Shown: in pieces, positions 54,862-64,000 of the stretch | Layout: each line of letters starts with the position of its first letter | Numbering within the stretch: position 1 is the stretch's first letter | Origin: Arenimonas metalli CF5-1 | GTDB taxonomy: Bacteria; Pseudomonadota; Gammaproteobacteria; Xanthomonadales; Xanthomonadaceae | Assembly (NCBI RefSeq): GCF_000747155.1 | Contig: NZ_AVCK01000012.1 | Coordinates: 62,001 to 126,000, forward strand | DNA: 64,000 nt | Reading direction: 5' to 3' | The notes under the pieces: generated by a model | What the model was told of the DNA's origin: nothing | What the model saw: only the letters and a program-made list of their open reading frames with translations | Databases searched by the model: none | Made by a program: the position numbers and the translations under genes

Positions 54862-56364
54862 ATGACCAAGCCCAAAACCCGCCAAGACTGGGAACTCCTC
54901 GCCTCCGGCCTCAGCCTCCGCCACCAGGCCTTCATCGACGGCCGGTACGTCGACGCCGCCAGCGGCAAGACCTTCGACTGCCTGAGCCCGATCGACGGCC
55001 GCGTGCTGGCCCGCGTGGCCGAATGCGGCTCGGTCGACATCGACCGCGCGGTGGCCGCGGCCCGCCGCAGCTTCGACGCCGGCAAGTGGTCGAACGCCCG
55101 CCCGGCGCAGCGCAAGAAGGTGATCCTGCGCTTCGCCCAGCTGCTGCAGCAGCACGCCGACGAACTCGCGCTGCTCGACGCGCTCGACATGGGCAAGCCG
55201 GTCAACGACGCCCTGCACGTGGACGTGGCCGCCTCGGTGCGCTGCATGGCCTGGACCGGCGAGGCCATCGACAAGGTCTACGGCGAGGTCGCGCCCACCG
55301 GGCACGACGAGCTGGGCCTGGTCACGCGCGAGCCGCTGGGCGTGATCGGCGCCATCGTGCCCTGGAACTTCCCGCTGCTGATGGCCTGCTGGAAGATCGC
55401 GCCGGCGCTGGCCACCGGCAACTCGGTCGTGCTCAAGCCCTCCGAGAAATCCCCGCTGAGCACGCTGCGTATTGCCGAGCTGGCGATCGAGGCGGGCATC
55501 CCCGAGGGCGTGTTCAACGTGGTGCCGGGCTTCGGCCGCGGCGCCGGCGAGCCGCTGGCGATGCACATGGATGTGGATGGCCTGGTGTTCACCGGCTCCA
55601 CCGCGGTCGGCAAGCACCTGATGGTCTGCGCCGGCACCTCGAACATGAAGCGCGCCTACATGGAGTGCGGCGGCAAGAGCCCGAACCTGGTGTTCGCCGA
55701 CGCGCCCAACTTCGAGCGCGCCGCCAAGGCCGCCGCCAGCGGCATCTTCTACAACCAGGGCGAGGTCTGCACCGCCGCCTCGCGCCTGCTGGTCGAGCGC
55801 CGCATCAAGGACGAGTTCGTCGCCAAGGTGGCCGAGTTCGGCCGCAAGATGCAGCCCCAGCACCCGCTGGAGCCCGGCGCGGCGATGGGCGCGATGGTGG
55901 ACGAGGGCCAGACCGAACGCGTGCTGGGCTACATCGCCAAGGGCCGCGAGCAGGGCGCCCGCGTGGTGATCGGCGGCGAGCGGCTGCAGACGGTGGAAGG
56001 CGGCTGCTACATCGCGCCGACCATCTTCGACGGCGTCGGCCACGACCACGCCATCGCCCGCGAGGAAATCTTCGGACCGGTGCTGAGCGTCATCGCCTTC
56101 GACACCGAGGAAGAGGCGCTTCGCATCGCCAACGACAGCGACTACGGGCTGGCCGCCGGCGTTTTCACCTCCGACCTCAACCGGGCCCACCGCGTGGCGC
56201 GCAAGCTGCGCGCCGGCAGCGTCTGGGTGAACTACTGGGACGGCGGCGACATGACCGCGCCCTTCGGCGGCTACAAGCAGAGCGGCAACGGCCGCGACAA
56301 GTCGCTGCACGCCTTCGAGAAGTACACCGAGGTCAAGGCGACCTGGTTCAACCTCGACCCCTGA
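54862..56364 (+). CDS. puuC: Gamma-glutamyl-gamma-aminobutyraldehyde dehydrogenase (PuuC-like)
   Basis: 500 residues from ATG 54862. Aldehyde dehydrogenase with VPWNFPLLMACWKIAPALATGNSV, FTGSTAVGKHL, the Glu of MECGGKSPN and the nucleophile in NQGEVCTAASR. The start region (WELLASGLSLRHQAFIDGRYVDAA) and the C-terminal WVNYWDGGDMTAPFGGYKQSGNGRDKSLHAFEKYTEVKATW resemble E. coli PuuC. It oxidises the aldehyde made by PuuB to gamma-glutamyl-GABA. Confidence 0.93.
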   Translation: MTKPKTRQDWELLASGLSLRHQAFIDGRYVDAASGKTFDCLSPIDGRVLARVAECGSVDIDRAVAAARRSFDAGKWSNARPAQRKKVILRFAQLLQQHADELALLDALDMGKPVNDALHVDVAASVRCMAWTGEAIDKVYGEVAPTGHDELGLVTREPLGVIGAIVPWNFPLLMACWKIAPALATGNSVVLKPSEKSPLSTLRIAELAIEAGIPEGVFNVVPGFGRGAGEPLAMHMDVDGLVFTGSTAVGKHLMVCAGTSNMKRAYMECGGKSPNLVFADAPNFERAAKAAASGIFYNQGEVCTAASRLLVERRIKDEFVAKVAEFGRKMQPQHPLEPGAAMGAMVDEGQTERVLGYIAKGREQGARVVIGGERLQTVEGGCYIAPTIFDGVGHDHAIAREEIFGPVLSVIAFDTEEEALRIANDSDYGLAAGVFTSDLNRAHRVARKLRAGSVWVNYWDGGDMTAPFGGYKQSGNGRDKSLHAFEKYTEVKATWFNLDP

Positions 56365-56373
56365 GTCGCGGCC

Positions 56374-57252
56374 TCAGCGCAGCAACAGCACCGGGATCGG
56401 GCAGCTGCGCAGCACCTGGGTGGTGGTGCTGCCCAGGATCATGGTGCGGATGCGGGAATGGCCGTAGGCGCCCATCACCAGCAGGTCGATGCCGCGGGCG
56501 CCGACTTCGCGGGCGATCACCGCTTCCGGGTGGCCGGGCACGAGGCTGGCCCGCGGGGCGAATCCGGCCGCCTCGAGCTGCGCCTCCGCCCAGTCCAGGT
56601 GCTCGCGCAGCGCCGCGTTGCCTTCCTCGCCCACCATCAGCAGCTCGCAGGCCAGGCCCTTGAGCAGCGGGCTGGCGCAGACAATCTCGACGCAGCGGCG
56701 GGTGGTGGCGCCGCCGTCGAAGGCAATGAGGAAGCGCTGCGGCGGCTTGAAGGCACGCGAGGCCACCAGCACCGGACGGTGCACCGCGCGCAGGACGTAC
56801 TCGAGTTGTCCGCCCAGGCGGCCGGTCTCGAAGTTGGCGTGCTCGCCGCGCTTGCCCACGACGAACAGCCGGACGCCCTGCTCGAGTTCCAGCAGGCTGT
56901 CGGCCAGGCCGCCGTGGCGCTGCAGCACCTTCGCCGCGACGCCGCTGGCGTCGGACAGGTGGCTGCGAACCTGCTCCAGCAGCAGGCGTCCGTGCTCCTG
57001 GGCCAGCTTGCTGCGCTGTTCGTCCAGGTCGGCCAGCTGGGCCAGCAGCAGTTCCTGGCCGCCCAGCGAAAGATTTCCGCTCAGGTCCGCCATGGGCGGC
57101 TGTTGGCCGCGCTCGAGGGTGTGCAGCAGCTCCAGCGGCGCCGACAGCCTGGAAGCGGCCCAGGCGGCGAGTCCGGCCACGCTGCGGCCGTAGACGGAGG
57201 CGTCGATGGCGGCCAGCACGCGGCCTTCGGCATGGATCAGGGCTTGGCTCAT
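56374..57252 (-). CDS. Tandem universal stress protein (UspA-type)
   Basis: 292 residues, two Usp domains. The second keeps the ATP-binding signature ([23 protein letters not shown]); the first keeps [11 protein letters not shown] but a less complete loop. It starts ten bases after the SulP gene stop, so the two are co-transcribed, and it converges on puuC. A pairing of Usp with SulP transporters recurs in proteobacteria; the functional link is not known. Confidence 0.9.
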   Translation of the reverse strand: MSQALIHAEGRVLAAIDASVYGRSVAGLAAWAASRLSAPLELLHTLERGQQPPMADLSGNLSLGGQELLLAQLADLDEQRSKLAQEHGRLLLEQVRSHLSDASGVAAKVLQRHGGLADSLLELEQGVRLFVVGKRGEHANFETGRLGGQLEYVLRAVHRPVLVASRAFKPPQRFLIAFDGGATTRRCVEIVCASPLLKGLACELLMVGEEGNAALREHLDWAEAQLEAAGFAPRASLVPGHPEAVIAREVGARGIDLLVMGAYGHSRIRTMILGSTTTQVLRSCPIPVLLLR

Positions 57253-57262
57253 GCGTGGGTCC

Positions 57263-58747
57263 TCAGTGGCCGCCCATCAGGCGTTCGGCGTCGGGCTTGT
57301 CGTGCACGCCGAGGCGGTCGACGAGCGTGGCGCTGGCTTCGTTCAGTCCGATGATATCCACCGCGGTGCCCTCGCGGCGGAACTTCAGCACCACCTTGTC
57401 GAGGGCGCCGACGGCGCTCAGGTCCCAGAAGTGGGCGCGGGAGACATCGATGGTGACGCGCTCGAGCACTTCCTTGAAGTCGAAACCGGCGGCGAAGGCA
57501 TCGGCCGAGGCGAAGAAGACCTGGCCGGTCACGGTGTAGGTGCGTGCCTTGCCGTCGTCCTGCGGCTGCGAGCCGATGTGCAGCACGCGGCCGACCTTGC
57601 GCGCGAAGAACAGCGCCGACAGCAGCACGCCGGTCAGCACGCCCTTGGCCAGGTCGTGGGTAAACACGGTGACCACCACGGTGGCGATCATCACCACGCT
57701 GGAGGTGCGCGGATGCGTGGCCAGGTCGCGCACCGAACTCCAGCTGAAGGTGCCGATCGAGACCATGATCATCACCGCCACCAGCGCCGCCATCGGGATC
57801 TGGCGGACCCATTCGCTGCCGAACACCACCATCAGCAACAGCACGGTGCCGGCGACGAAGGCCGAGAGCCGGCCGCGGCCGCCGGACTTCACGTTGATCA
57901 CCGACTGGCCGATCATCGCGCAGCCGGCCATGCCGCCCATGAAGCCGGCGGCGATGTTGGCCACGCCCTGGCCGGCGCATTCGCGGTTCTTGTTGCTGGT
58001 CGTGTCGGTCAGGTCGTCGACGATCTGCGCGGTGAGCAGCGACTCCAGCAGGCCGACCACGGCCAGCGTGGCCGACACCGGCAGGATGATCCACAGCGTC
58101 TCCAGCGTCAGCGGGACCTGCGGGAACAGGAACACCGGCAGGCTGTCGGGCAGCTCGCCCATGTCGCCCACGGTGCGGATGTCGAGCTTGAGCCAGATCG
58201 CCACGCCGGTCAGCAGCACGATGGCCACCAGCGGCGAGGGGATGGCGCGGGTGAGGTAGGGGAAGCCGTAGATGATGGCCAGGCCGGCGGCGCACATCGC
58301 GTACACCGTCCAGGGCACGCCGATCAGCTCGGGCAGCTGGGCCATGAAGATCAGGATCGCCAGCGCATTGACGAAGCCGGTGATCACGGAGCGCGAGACG
58401 AAGCGCATCAGGCTGCCCAGCTTCAGCGCGCCCGCGATGATCTGGAACACGCCAGTCAGCAGCGTGGCCGCCAGCAGGTACTGCAGGCCGTGGTCCTTCA
58501 CCAGGTCGACCATCACCAGCGCCATGGCGCCGGTTGCCGCGGAGATCATGCCCGGGCGGCCGCCGAAGAAGGCGATCACCACCGCGATGCAGAACGAGGC
58601 GTACAACCCGACCTTGGGGTCGACGCCGGCGATGATGGAGAAGGCGATGGCTTCCGGGATCAGGGCCAGCGCGACCACGAGCCCGGCGAGCACGTCGCCA
58701 CGGACATTGCCGAACCATTCCTGGCCCAGTCGGGAGAAGATACTCAA
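57263..58747 (-). CDS. SulP-family anion transporter with STAS domain
   Basis: 494 residues from TTG 58747, chosen because family members begin right before [18 protein letters not shown]; a GTG at 58813 would add 22 residues. About 11-14 membrane segments with the SulP signatures [41 protein letters not shown], and [27 protein letters not shown]-terminal STAS domain ([35 protein letters not shown]) follows. The substrate may be sulfate, bicarbonate or a dicarboxylate; sequence alone does not decide. Confidence 0.9.
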   Translation of the reverse strand: MSIFSRLGQEWFGNVRGDVLAGLVVALALIPEAIAFSIIAGVDPKVGLYASFCIAVVIAFFGGRPGMISAATGAMALVMVDLVKDHGLQYLLAATLLTGVFQIIAGALKLGSLMRFVSRSVITGFVNALAILIFMAQLPELIGVPWTVYAMCAAGLAIIYGFPYLTRAIPSPLVAIVLLTGVAIWLKLDIRTVGDMGELPDSLPVFLFPQVPLTLETLWIILPVSATLAVVGLLESLLTAQIVDDLTDTTSNKNRECAGQGVANIAAGFMGGMAGCAMIGQSVINVKSGGRGRLSAFVAGTVLLLMVVFGSEWVRQIPMAALVAVMIMVSIGTFSWSSVRDLATHPRTSSVVMIATVVVTVFTHDLAKGVLTGVLLSALFFARKVGRVLHIGSQPQDDGKARTYTVTGQVFFASADAFAAGFDFKEVLERVTIDVSRAHFWDLSAVGALDKVVLKFRREGTAVDIIGLNEASATLVDRLGVHDKPDAERLMGGH

Positions 58748-58822
58748 AGCGGGTTTCCAGTGCGGGGCGAAGGGCCCGGGCGGCAGTTTACGAGAGCTGC
58801 CCCGGGGCTGCACCCGCCAGGA

Positions 58823-60112
58823 TCACCACAGCGCGTCGCGCAGCTTGAACCAGGCCATCGCGGCCACCAGCAGCGGCGTGCGCAGGGCGCGGCCGCCGGG
58901 GAAGTTCCGGTGCCCGATCTTCGCGAAGGCATCCAGTCGTTCGGACTGGCCGCGGATCGCTTCGGCCACGATGCGGCCCGCGAGACCGGTGGCCGCAACT
59001 CCGTGGCCGCTGAAACCCTGCGCGAAGTAGACGTTGTCGCCCAGCCGGCCCCAGTGCGGCGCGCGGTTGAGGCTGATGTCGATCAGCCCGCCCCAGACCT
59101 GCTCGAACTTCACGCCTTCGAGCTGCGGGAACACGCGCGTCATCCGCCGCTGCATCGTGCCCGGCAGGTTCGGCGGGGGCAGGGTGGAGTAGCTGGCGCG
59201 GCCGCCGAACAGCAGGCGGTGGTCTTCGCTCAGGCGGAAATAATCGAGCGCCCAGTTGATGTCGGCCACGGCCATGCCGTTGCGGATCAGCGCACGCGCG
59301 CGTTCCTCGCCCAGCGGCGCGGTGGCGCCGACGTAGGTCCCGACCGGCATGATCTTGTCGTCGAGCTCGGGCGCGATGCCGTGCACCAGCGCATTGCCGG
59401 CCAGCACGCAGAACGCGCCTTCGGCTTCGCCCTCCGCCGTGCGCAGCACGGGGCGCGCGCCGCGCGTGAGCGACACCACGGGCGAGTGCTCGAAGATGCG
59501 GACGCCGGCGGCAACGGCGGCGCGCGCCAGCCCCAGCGTGTAGTTCAAGGGATGCAGGTGGCCCGAGGCCGGGTCGTAGAGGGCGCCGAGGTAGCGCGGG
59601 CTGTCGAGCTGCGCCCGCAGCTGCTCGCGATCCCACCAGGGCAGGGCATAGCCGTAGTTCGTGGCCAGGTCGTCCTGCCAGGCATTGAGTTCGTCGATGT
59701 GCCTGGGCTTTATCGCCACGTGCGCATGGCCGTCGCGCCAGCCGGCGTCGATGCCGTGCGTGGCGATGCGTTCGCGCACCAGGCGCACGCCCTCGATCGA
59801 CCAGTCGAACATCCGGCGCGACAATTCGGGCCCCACCATCGCCGCGATCTTCGGCTGCTCGCAGCCGAAGCCGAAGATGACCTGGCCGCCGTTGCGCCCG
59901 GAGGCGCCCCAGCCCACGCGCCGGGCCTCGACCACGATCACGCTCAGCCCGGCCTGCGCCAGCTCGAGCGCCGCGGACAGGCCCGTCAGGCCGGCGCCCA
60001 GCACCACCACGTCGGCGGTTTCGCGGCCCTGCAGGCGCGGATGCGCCGGCGCCGGGTGGGCGCTGCGCGAATACCAGGAATCCACGTGCGCGGCGGGCGA
60101 GCGCACCGTCAT
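58823..60112 (-). CDS. puuB: Gamma-glutamylputrescine oxidoreductase (PuuB-like)
   Basis: 429 residues, FAD-dependent amine oxidase of the DAO family. N-terminal motif SWYSRSAHP and the FAD site [38 protein letters not shown] is close to PuuB. C-terminal [20 protein letters not shown] and [26 protein letters not shown] complete the fold. It oxidises gamma-glutamylputrescine to the aldehyde. It starts two bases after the puuA stop. Confidence 0.93.
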   Translation of the reverse strand: MTVRSPAAHVDSWYSRSAHPAPAHPRLQGRETADVVVLGAGLTGLSAALELAQAGLSVIVVEARRVGWGASGRNGGQVIFGFGCEQPKIAAMVGPELSRRMFDWSIEGVRLVRERIATHGIDAGWRDGHAHVAIKPRHIDELNAWQDDLATNYGYALPWWDREQLRAQLDSPRYLGALYDPASGHLHPLNYTLGLARAAVAAGVRIFEHSPVVSLTRGARPVLRTAEGEAEGAFCVLAGNALVHGIAPELDDKIMPVGTYVGATAPLGEERARALIRNGMAVADINWALDYFRLSEDHRLLFGGRASYSTLPPPNLPGTMQRRMTRVFPQLEGVKFEQVWGGLIDISLNRAPHWGRLGDNVYFAQGFSGHGVAATGLAGRIVAEAIRGQSERLDAFAKIGHRNFPGGRALRTPLLVAAMAWFKLRDALW

Positions 60113-60114
60113 CG

Positions 60115-61482
60115 TCAGACCGTCCGCAGGTACCAGTCGTACTCGAGCGTGGTCACTTCCCGGCAGAAGCTGCGCAGTTCCTTGAGCTTCTGCTGGCCGT
60201 AGATGTGCCGGAACGACTCGCCGAAGTGCCGGGCCGCGAACTCGCTGCCCTGGAAATCGCGGATCGTGTCGTGCCAGAACAGCTCGCGGTGCTCGGTCTG
60301 CTCGTAGGCATTGCCCACGACCGGCGCACCCGGGTCGCCCTGGTCGTCCAGGCCCTGCAGGATGCCGGCCAGCACCGCGGCCGTGACCAGGTAGGGATTG
60401 GCGTCGGCGCCGGCGATGCGGTGCTCGATGCGGGTGTTGGCCGGGTCGCTGTGCGGCACGCGCATCGCCACCGTGCGGTTGTTGAAGCCCCAGGCGTCGT
60501 TCAGCGGCACGAAAGCGTTGAGCACGAAACGGCGGTAGCTGTTGGCGTGCGGCGCGAACAGCAGCATGCAGTCGCGGCTGGCCTTCTGCAGCCCGGCCAC
60601 GGCGTGGCGCAGGGTGGCCGAGGGCGTGGCCGGGTCGCAGGCGAAGAGGTTGTTGCCGGCGGCGTCGAGCACGCTGACGTGGATGTGGGTGCCGCTGCCG
60701 GCCTGGTCCACGAAGGGCTTGGCCATGAAGCTGGCGATCATGCCCTGTTCCTCGGCGGTGGCCTTGATCGCACGGCGCAGCAGCAGCGCGTCGTCGCAGG
60801 CGGCCACGGCGTCGGCGCGGTGCTTGAGGTTGATCTCGAACTGGCCGGGCGCGTACTCGGCCACCGCGGTGTCGGCCGGGATGCCCTGCGCGGCGCAGGC
60901 GTCGGCGACGGCGTCGGTGAAGGCCTGGTAGTCGTTCAGGTCCTGCATGTAATAGACCTGCGTGCTGCGGTTGCGCTCGCCGGTGGCCGGGTTGACCGAG
61001 GTCTGCGGGCGGCCGTCGTGGGTCAGTTCGGCGTCCAGCAGGTAGAACTCCAGCTCCACGGCGACGACGGGCGTCAGGCCGCGTTCCTTGAAGCGAGCAA
61101 CCACGCGCTTGAGCACTTCGCGCGGGTTGGCCTCGAACAGGCCGCCGCGGCCGTCCTCCATCTGCAGCAGCAGCTGCGCCATCGGGCGATGCTGCCACGG
61201 GATCGGGCGCAGGCTGCCCGGCACCGGACGGCAAATCCGGTCCTCGTCGCCGATGTCATAGCCCAGTCCGGTTTCCTCGACCGTGTTGCCGGTGATGTCG
61301 GTGGCGACCAGGGACATCGGCAGGCAGACGCCGTCGCGGTAGACCTTGTCCAGCGCGTCGCGGGTGATGCGCTTGCCGCGCAGCAGGCCGTTCATGTCGG
61401 GCAGCAGCAGGTCGATCTGCTCGCAGTCCGGGATCTGCGCGAGGACGTCGGCGTCGGCCGACGGGAGGTAGGAGGAGGTCAT
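60115..61482 (-). CDS. puuA: Gamma-glutamylpolyamine synthetase (PuuA-like), first copy
   Basis: 455 residues of the glutamine synthetase superfamily. It ligates glutamate to putrescine or a related polyamine using ATP. Seen: DLLLPDMNGLLRGKRI at the start, VAVELEFYLLD, EYAPGQFEINLKH with metal ligands, FMAKPFVDQAGSGTHIHVS, FAPHANSYRRF and the EHRIAGADANPYLV block. The adenylylation Tyr of housekeeping GlnA is absent. Divergent from puuD, with candidate PuuR sites in the gap. Confidence 0.93.
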   Translation of the reverse strand: MTSSYLPSADADVLAQIPDCEQIDLLLPDMNGLLRGKRITRDALDKVYRDGVCLPMSLVATDITGNTVEETGLGYDIGDEDRICRPVPGSLRPIPWQHRPMAQLLLQMEDGRGGLFEANPREVLKRVVARFKERGLTPVVAVELEFYLLDAELTHDGRPQTSVNPATGERNRSTQVYYMQDLNDYQAFTDAVADACAAQGIPADTAVAEYAPGQFEINLKHRADAVAACDDALLLRRAIKATAEEQGMIASFMAKPFVDQAGSGTHIHVSVLDAAGNNLFACDPATPSATLRHAVAGLQKASRDCMLLFAPHANSYRRFVLNAFVPLNDAWGFNNRTVAMRVPHSDPANTRIEHRIAGADANPYLVTAAVLAGILQGLDDQGDPGAPVVGNAYEQTEHRELFWHDTIRDFQGSEFAARHFGESFRHIYGQQKLKELRSFCREVTTLEYDWYLRTV

Positions 61483-61529
61483 GGGACGGGCATCCGCTGG
61501 GGTCGGCGGAGTCTAGCATTCCGCCTGAA

Positions 61530-61550
61530 GCTGTAAAAAATAATCATCCC
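61530..61550. promoter_or_regulatory. Candidate PuuR operator, site 2
   Basis: GCTGTAAAAAATAATCATCC in the puuA/puuD divergent gap (126 bp). Aligns with the inverse of the site at 54157-54177 at 15 of 21 positions, sharing TGTAAA and TAATCA. Confidence 0.5.
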
Positions 61551-61551
61551 C

Positions 61552-61570
61552 TGTTGATGAAATCAAACGC
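61552..61570. promoter_or_regulatory. Candidate PuuR operator, weaker site 3
   Basis: TGTTGATGAAATCAAACG directly next to site 2. Shares GTTGAT.AAA with site 1 in the same orientation (about 12 of 19 positions). Confidence 0.3.
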
Positions 61571-61607
61571 CCGGAGTAAGGTCGGGCATCCCCTTGTGAG
61601 GCGTCCC

Positions 61608-62363
61608 ATGCGTCAGTCCCCGCTGGTCGGCCTGCCTTCGGACCGCAAACAGATCGGGCCCCATCCGTTCCAGGCGGTGGGCGAGAAATACCTCCGCGCG
61701 GTCGTCGACGGCGCCGGCTGCCTGCCGCTCATGATCCCGTCGCTGTCGCCGCCGCTGGACCTGCGGGCGGTGCTGGCCCATCTCGACGGCCTGCTGCTCA
61801 CCGGTGCCTACAGCAACATCGAGCCGCACCACTACTCGGACGAACCCAGCTGGGACGGCAACCCGCATGACCCGGCCCGCGACGCCACCACGCTGGGCAT
61901 CGTGCCGCTGGCGATCGAAATGGGCGTGCCCGTGCTGGCGCTGTGCCGCGGCTGCCAGGAAGTGAACGTGGCGCTGGGCGGCACGCTGTACCAGAAGGTG
62001 CACGAGCAGCCCGGCCTGGACGACCACCGCGAGAACCCCGACGACCCGCTGGACGCGCAATACGCGCCCTCGCACCCGATCGACCTGGCGCCGGGCGGCC
62101 TGCTCGCGCGCATCGCCGGCGCGCCGGTCGCGCACGTCAATTCCCTGCACGGCCAGGGGCTGCGCACGCTGGGCCGCGGGCTGGTGGTGGAAGCCACCGC
62201 GCGCGACGGGCTGGTGGAGGCGGTGCGACTCGATGACCCGGGGCCCTTCCTGCTCGCGGTGCAGTGGCACCCGGAGTGGAGGGTCGGCGAGAATCCCTTC
62301 TACCTGGGCATCTTCCAAGCCTTCGCGGCCGCCTGCCGCGAACGCGCCAAGCAAAGAACCTAG
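61608..62363 (+). CDS. puuD: Gamma-glutamyl-GABA hydrolase (PuuD-like, class I glutamine amidotransferase fold)
   Basis: 251 residues from ATG 61608. Peptidase C26 fold. Nucleophile Cys113 in ALCRGCQEVNVALGG, catalytic His in VQWHPEW with the Glu two residues on. N-terminal GLPSDRKQIGPHPFQAVGEKYL is usual for PuuD. It releases GABA from gamma-glutamyl-GABA. The second puuA-like gene begins three bases after its stop. Confidence 0.93.
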   Translation: MRQSPLVGLPSDRKQIGPHPFQAVGEKYLRAVVDGAGCLPLMIPSLSPPLDLRAVLAHLDGLLLTGAYSNIEPHHYSDEPSWDGNPHDPARDATTLGIVPLAIEMGVPVLALCRGCQEVNVALGGTLYQKVHEQPGLDDHRENPDDPLDAQYAPSHPIDLAPGGLLARIAGAPVAHVNSLHGQGLRTLGRGLVVEATARDGLVEAVRLDDPGPFLLAVQWHPEWRVGENPFYLGIFQAFAAACRERAKQRT

Positions 62364-62366
62364 CCT

Positions 62367-63752
62367 ATGTCGAAGAAGAAAGAGCCCAAGCAGACCCCCG
62401 AGGAACAGCAGGAGAGCACGCTCAAGCGCTGGCTCAAGGAGCGCCGGATCACCGAGGTCGAGTGCCTGGTGCCGGACATCACCGGCAACGCCCGCGGCAA
62501 GATCATCCCGGCCGCCAAGTTCTCGCACGATTACGGCACCCGCCTGCCCGAGGGCATCTTCGCCACCACCGTCACCGGCGAATACCCCGACAACTACGAC
62601 GACCTGGTGTCGCCGTCCGATTCGGACATGCAGCTGCGGCCCGATGCCGACACCGTGCGCATGGTGCCCTGGGCCACCGACCCGACCGCGCAGGTGATCC
62701 ACGACTGCTACACCAAGGAAGGCAAGCGCCACGAGCTGGCGCCGCGCAACGTGCTGCGGCGCGTGCTCGACCTCTACGACGGCCTCGGCCTGCAGCCGGT
62801 GATCGCGCCCGAGCTGGAGTTCTTCCTGGTCCAGCGCAACACCGACCCGGACTTCCCGCTGCAGCCGCCCGCCGGCCGCAACGGCCGCCCCGAGACCGCG
62901 CGGCAGTCGTACTCCATCGACGCGGTGAACGAGTTCGACCCCATCCTCGACCTGATGTACGACTACTGCGAGGCGATGGAGCTGGACGTGGACACGCTGA
63001 TCCACGAGTCCGGCGCCGCCCAGCTGGAGGTCAATTTCGAGCACGCCGACCCGATGTCGCGCGCCGACCAGGTCTTCCTGTTCAAGCGCACCATGCGCGA
63101 GGCGGCTATGCGCCACGGCATCTACGCCACCTTCCTGGCCAAGCCGATGGAGAACGAGCCGGGCAGCTCGATGCACATCCACCAGAGCCTGGTGGACGCG
63201 CGGACCGGCAAGAACGTGTTCGCGGGTGCGCGCAAGGGCGTGCACAGCGAGCTGTTCATGCACTACCTCGGCGGCCTGCAGAAGTACGTGCCGGCGGCGA
63301 TGGCCATCTTCGGGCCGAACGTGAATTCCTACCGGCGCCTGGCCTTCGGTGAAGTCTCGCCAAAGAACGTGCAGTGGGGCTACGACAACCGCACCTGCGG
63401 CCTGCGCGTGCCGCTGGACACGCCCGAGAACACCCGCGTGGAAAGCCGCTTCGCCGGCTCCGACGTCAATCCCTACCTGGCGCTGGCCGCGACCCTGGCC
63501 TGCGGCTACCTCGGCATCGTCGAGAAGCTCGAGCCCACCGCGCCGATGGCCGGCAGCGCCCACGCCAAGGGCTACGACCTGCCGCGCTCGCTGGAGGAGG
63601 CCATCGTGCTGCTGCGCAAGTGCAAGCCGCTGCGCGGGCTGCTGGGCGAGCGCTTCGTCAAGGCCTACACCTCGGTGAAGGAAAAGGAACACCAGACTTA
63701 TTTGCGCGTCATCAGCTCGTGGGAACGGGAGTTCCTGCTGCTGAACGTCTAA
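62367..63752 (+). CDS. Gamma-glutamylpolyamine synthetase (PuuA-like), second copy
   Basis: 461 residues, glutamine synthetase superfamily, clearly different from the copy at 60115 in its start (lysine-rich SKKKEPKQTPEEQ, then WLKERRITEVECLVPDITGNARGKI). Metal and nucleotide motifs: IAPELEFFLVQ, HESGAAQLEVNFEH, FLAKPMENEPGSSMHIHQS, GPNVNSYRRL, ESRFAGSDVNPYLALA. Pseudomonads keep several such synthetases for different polyamines, so this one may prefer another amine than the first. The downstream aminotransferase starts ten bases later after AAAGGAG. Confidence 0.92.
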   Translation: MSKKKEPKQTPEEQQESTLKRWLKERRITEVECLVPDITGNARGKIIPAAKFSHDYGTRLPEGIFATTVTGEYPDNYDDLVSPSDSDMQLRPDADTVRMVPWATDPTAQVIHDCYTKEGKRHELAPRNVLRRVLDLYDGLGLQPVIAPELEFFLVQRNTDPDFPLQPPAGRNGRPETARQSYSIDAVNEFDPILDLMYDYCEAMELDVDTLIHESGAAQLEVNFEHADPMSRADQVFLFKRTMREAAMRHGIYATFLAKPMENEPGSSMHIHQSLVDARTGKNVFAGARKGVHSELFMHYLGGLQKYVPAAMAIFGPNVNSYRRLAFGEVSPKNVQWGYDNRTCGLRVPLDTPENTRVESRFAGSDVNPYLALAATLACGYLGIVEKLEPTAPMAGSAHAKGYDLPRSLEEAIVLLRKCKPLRGLLGERFVKAYTSVKEKEHQTYLRVISSWEREFLLLNV

Positions 63753-63762
63753 AGGAGTGAGC

Positions 63763-64000
63763 ATGGAATCGATCGACACCCGCAGCCTGCAGCAGCTCGA
63801 CGCCGCGCACCACCTGCACCCGTTCAACGACAACGCCGCGCTGGCCAAGAAGGGCACCCGCATCCTGACCCGGGGCGAGGGCTGCTACGTCTGGGATTCC
63901 GAAGGCAACCAGCTGCTCGACGCCTTCGCCGGCCTGTGGTGCGTGAACATCGGCTACGGTCGCCGCGAGCTGGGCGAGGCGGCGTCGAGGCAGATGACGC
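63763..64000 (+). CDS. Class III aminotransferase (partial, runs off right edge), SpuC/putrescine-type
   Basis: First 79 residues from ATG 63763 with AAAGGAG five bases ahead. The N-terminus (LDAAHHLHPFNDNAALAKKG, GEGCYVWDSEGNQLLDAFAGLWCVNIGYGRRELGEAA) matches class III transaminases of the putrescine/GABA:pyruvate type. Its position after puuD and puuA suggests a putrescine- or GABA-aminotransferase for polyamine use. The PLP Lys lies outside the window. Confidence 0.85.
   Translation, partial: MESIDTRSLQQLDAAHHLHPFNDNAALAKKGTRILTRGEGCYVWDSEGNQLLDAFAGLWCVNIGYGRRELGEAASRQMT

Overview
The window is about 64 kb of high-GC DNA from a gammaproteobacterium of the Lysobacteraceae (Xanthomonadaceae) type, such as Lysobacter, Luteimonas or Pseudoxanthomonas. 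Pointers are the rpsF-rpsR-rplI-dnaB-alr order, the 180-kDa NAD-glutamate dehydrogenase, a stand-alone N-terminal MetH half next to an ArsR-methyltransferase, a bacterial kynurenine/3-hydroxyanthranilate pathway, and a family of intergenic palindromes built on the half-site TGTRGGAGGGMCTTCAGKCCCGA. The assignment is inferred from gene content, not from a database match.

Layout. 1-2 kb: methionine synthase half and its ArsR-methyltransferase partner (minus). 2.1-3.3 kb: acyl-CoA dehydrogenase. 3.4-5.9 kb: three minus-strand genes of unknown role, one an SMI1/KNR4-type protein. 6.1-13.6 kb: NAD-GDH, NAD kinase, 5'-nucleotidase, a small unknown protein coupled to a FosX-type fosfomycin hydrolase. 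13.6-16.9 kb (minus): MFS transporter, and a secreted DUF4785 protein with a secreted alpha/beta hydrolase. 17-20 kb: accessory stretch with palindromes, a DUF998 membrane protein and a complete IS1182-type insertion sequence.

20-30.8 kb: one tightly packed minus-strand operon for kynurenine and 3-hydroxyanthranilate breakdown: 2-aminomuconate semialdehyde dehydrogenase, beta-carbonic anhydrase, RidA-type deaminase, 3-hydroxyanthranilate dioxygenase, SbtA-type bicarbonate permease, ACMS decarboxylase, kynureninase, a membrane GGDEF protein, kynurenine monooxygenase, exonuclease I and a DUF2461 protein. Most junctions overlap or are a few bases apart. 30.9-34.9 kb (minus): Nei glycosylase, PilZ protein, SDR, two small proteins, AsnRS.

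35-43.4 kb (plus): IscA-type Fe-S protein, ribosomal S6/S18/L9, DnaB carrying a 495-residue intein in its P-loop, alanine racemase, secreted subtilase. 43.5-49.9 kb: Fe-S cryptochrome/photolyase, SDR, CPD photolyase, wax ester synthase/DGAT, MsrA, and a small Cys-rich exported protein. 50-54.1 kb (minus): omega-aminotransferase, alanine dehydrogenase and methylmalonate-semialdehyde dehydrogenase, which together could run beta-alanine to acetyl-CoA with alanine recycling. 54.2-64 kb: gamma-glutamyl-putrescine catabolism (PuuR, PuuC, PuuB, two PuuA-type ligases, PuuD, an aminotransferase), interrupted by a SulP transporter/UspA pair. A shared AT-rich sequence in two divergent promoter regions is a good candidate for the PuuR operator.

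The points most worth following up are the DnaB intein with an extra Xre-like helix-turn-helix, the CO2/bicarbonate and c-di-GMP genes embedded in the kynurenine operon, the unexplained gene trio at 3.4-5.9 kb, and the long spaced palindrome plus DnaA-box-like site in front of dnaB. No CRISPR array, rRNA or tRNA gene was seen.
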